NCBI GenBank assembly: GCA_014378155.1
Contig: JACMOF010000156.1
Span: 1-5,694 of the forward strand
Reading direction: 5' to 3'
From: Caulobacter sp.
GTDB lineage: Bacteria; Pseudomonadota; Alphaproteobacteria; Caulobacterales; Caulobacteraceae
DNA length: 5,694 bases
The number at the start of each line of letters is the position of its first letter. Positions within the stretch are counted from its first letter, which is position 1. The notes below the pieces were generated by a model. That model did no database searches. It had not been told where the DNA came from and saw nothing but the letters and a program-made list of their open reading frames with translations. Below, piece by piece: positions 5,691 through 5,694 of this stretch. A program made the position numbers and the translations under genes.

Positions 5691-5694
5691 GGCA

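Overview
The window reads as chromosomal core DNA from a GC-rich alphaproteobacterium, most likely Caulobacter or a close relative in the Caulobacteraceae. This rests on very high GC with strong G/C third positions, the alphaproteobacterial form of AddB next to addA, and an amgK-murU pair. The genus is an inference from protein style and gene order and was not searched. I see no phage, plasmid, CRISPR, tRNA or rRNA sequence.

Every gene lies on the minus strand, so the operon is read from right to left: tsaE (5680-5228), amgK (5238-4135), murU (4138-3419), addB (3422-300), then the first 50 codons of addA (151-1, running off the left edge). Packing is extreme. tsaE and amgK overlap by 11 nt, and amgK/murU and murU/addB each share an ATGA stop/start overlap. 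The spacing implies one polycistronic mRNA with translational coupling. No promoter or convincing terminator is visible, so the promoter is probably upstream of the right edge. The functions are mixed: TsaE serves tRNA t6A modification, AmgK and MurU form the MurNAc recycling shortcut to UDP-MurNAc, and AddB with AddA form the double-strand-break helicase-nuclease.

Two places are unusual. First, the only real gap, 152-299 between addB and addA, holds a 122-bp palindromic element (157-278) with 26-bp terminal inverted repeats matching at 23 positions. Its addA-proximal arm supplies the addA Shine-Dalgarno sequence and can fold it into a perfect 8-bp hairpin. A 51-codon frame (303-148) crosses the element and overlaps both addB and addA by ATGA, so a ribosome could pass from addB to addA and open that hairpin. 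Second, addB carries an in-frame, roughly 85% identical 135-bp tandem duplication (1785-2054). Its joint is a 34-base stretch without A or T, including a run of 15 G. This is either a real AddB expansion or a sequencing/assembly artefact.

I find no convincing new defence or mobile system. The element-bridged addB-addA junction is the best candidate for something undescribed.
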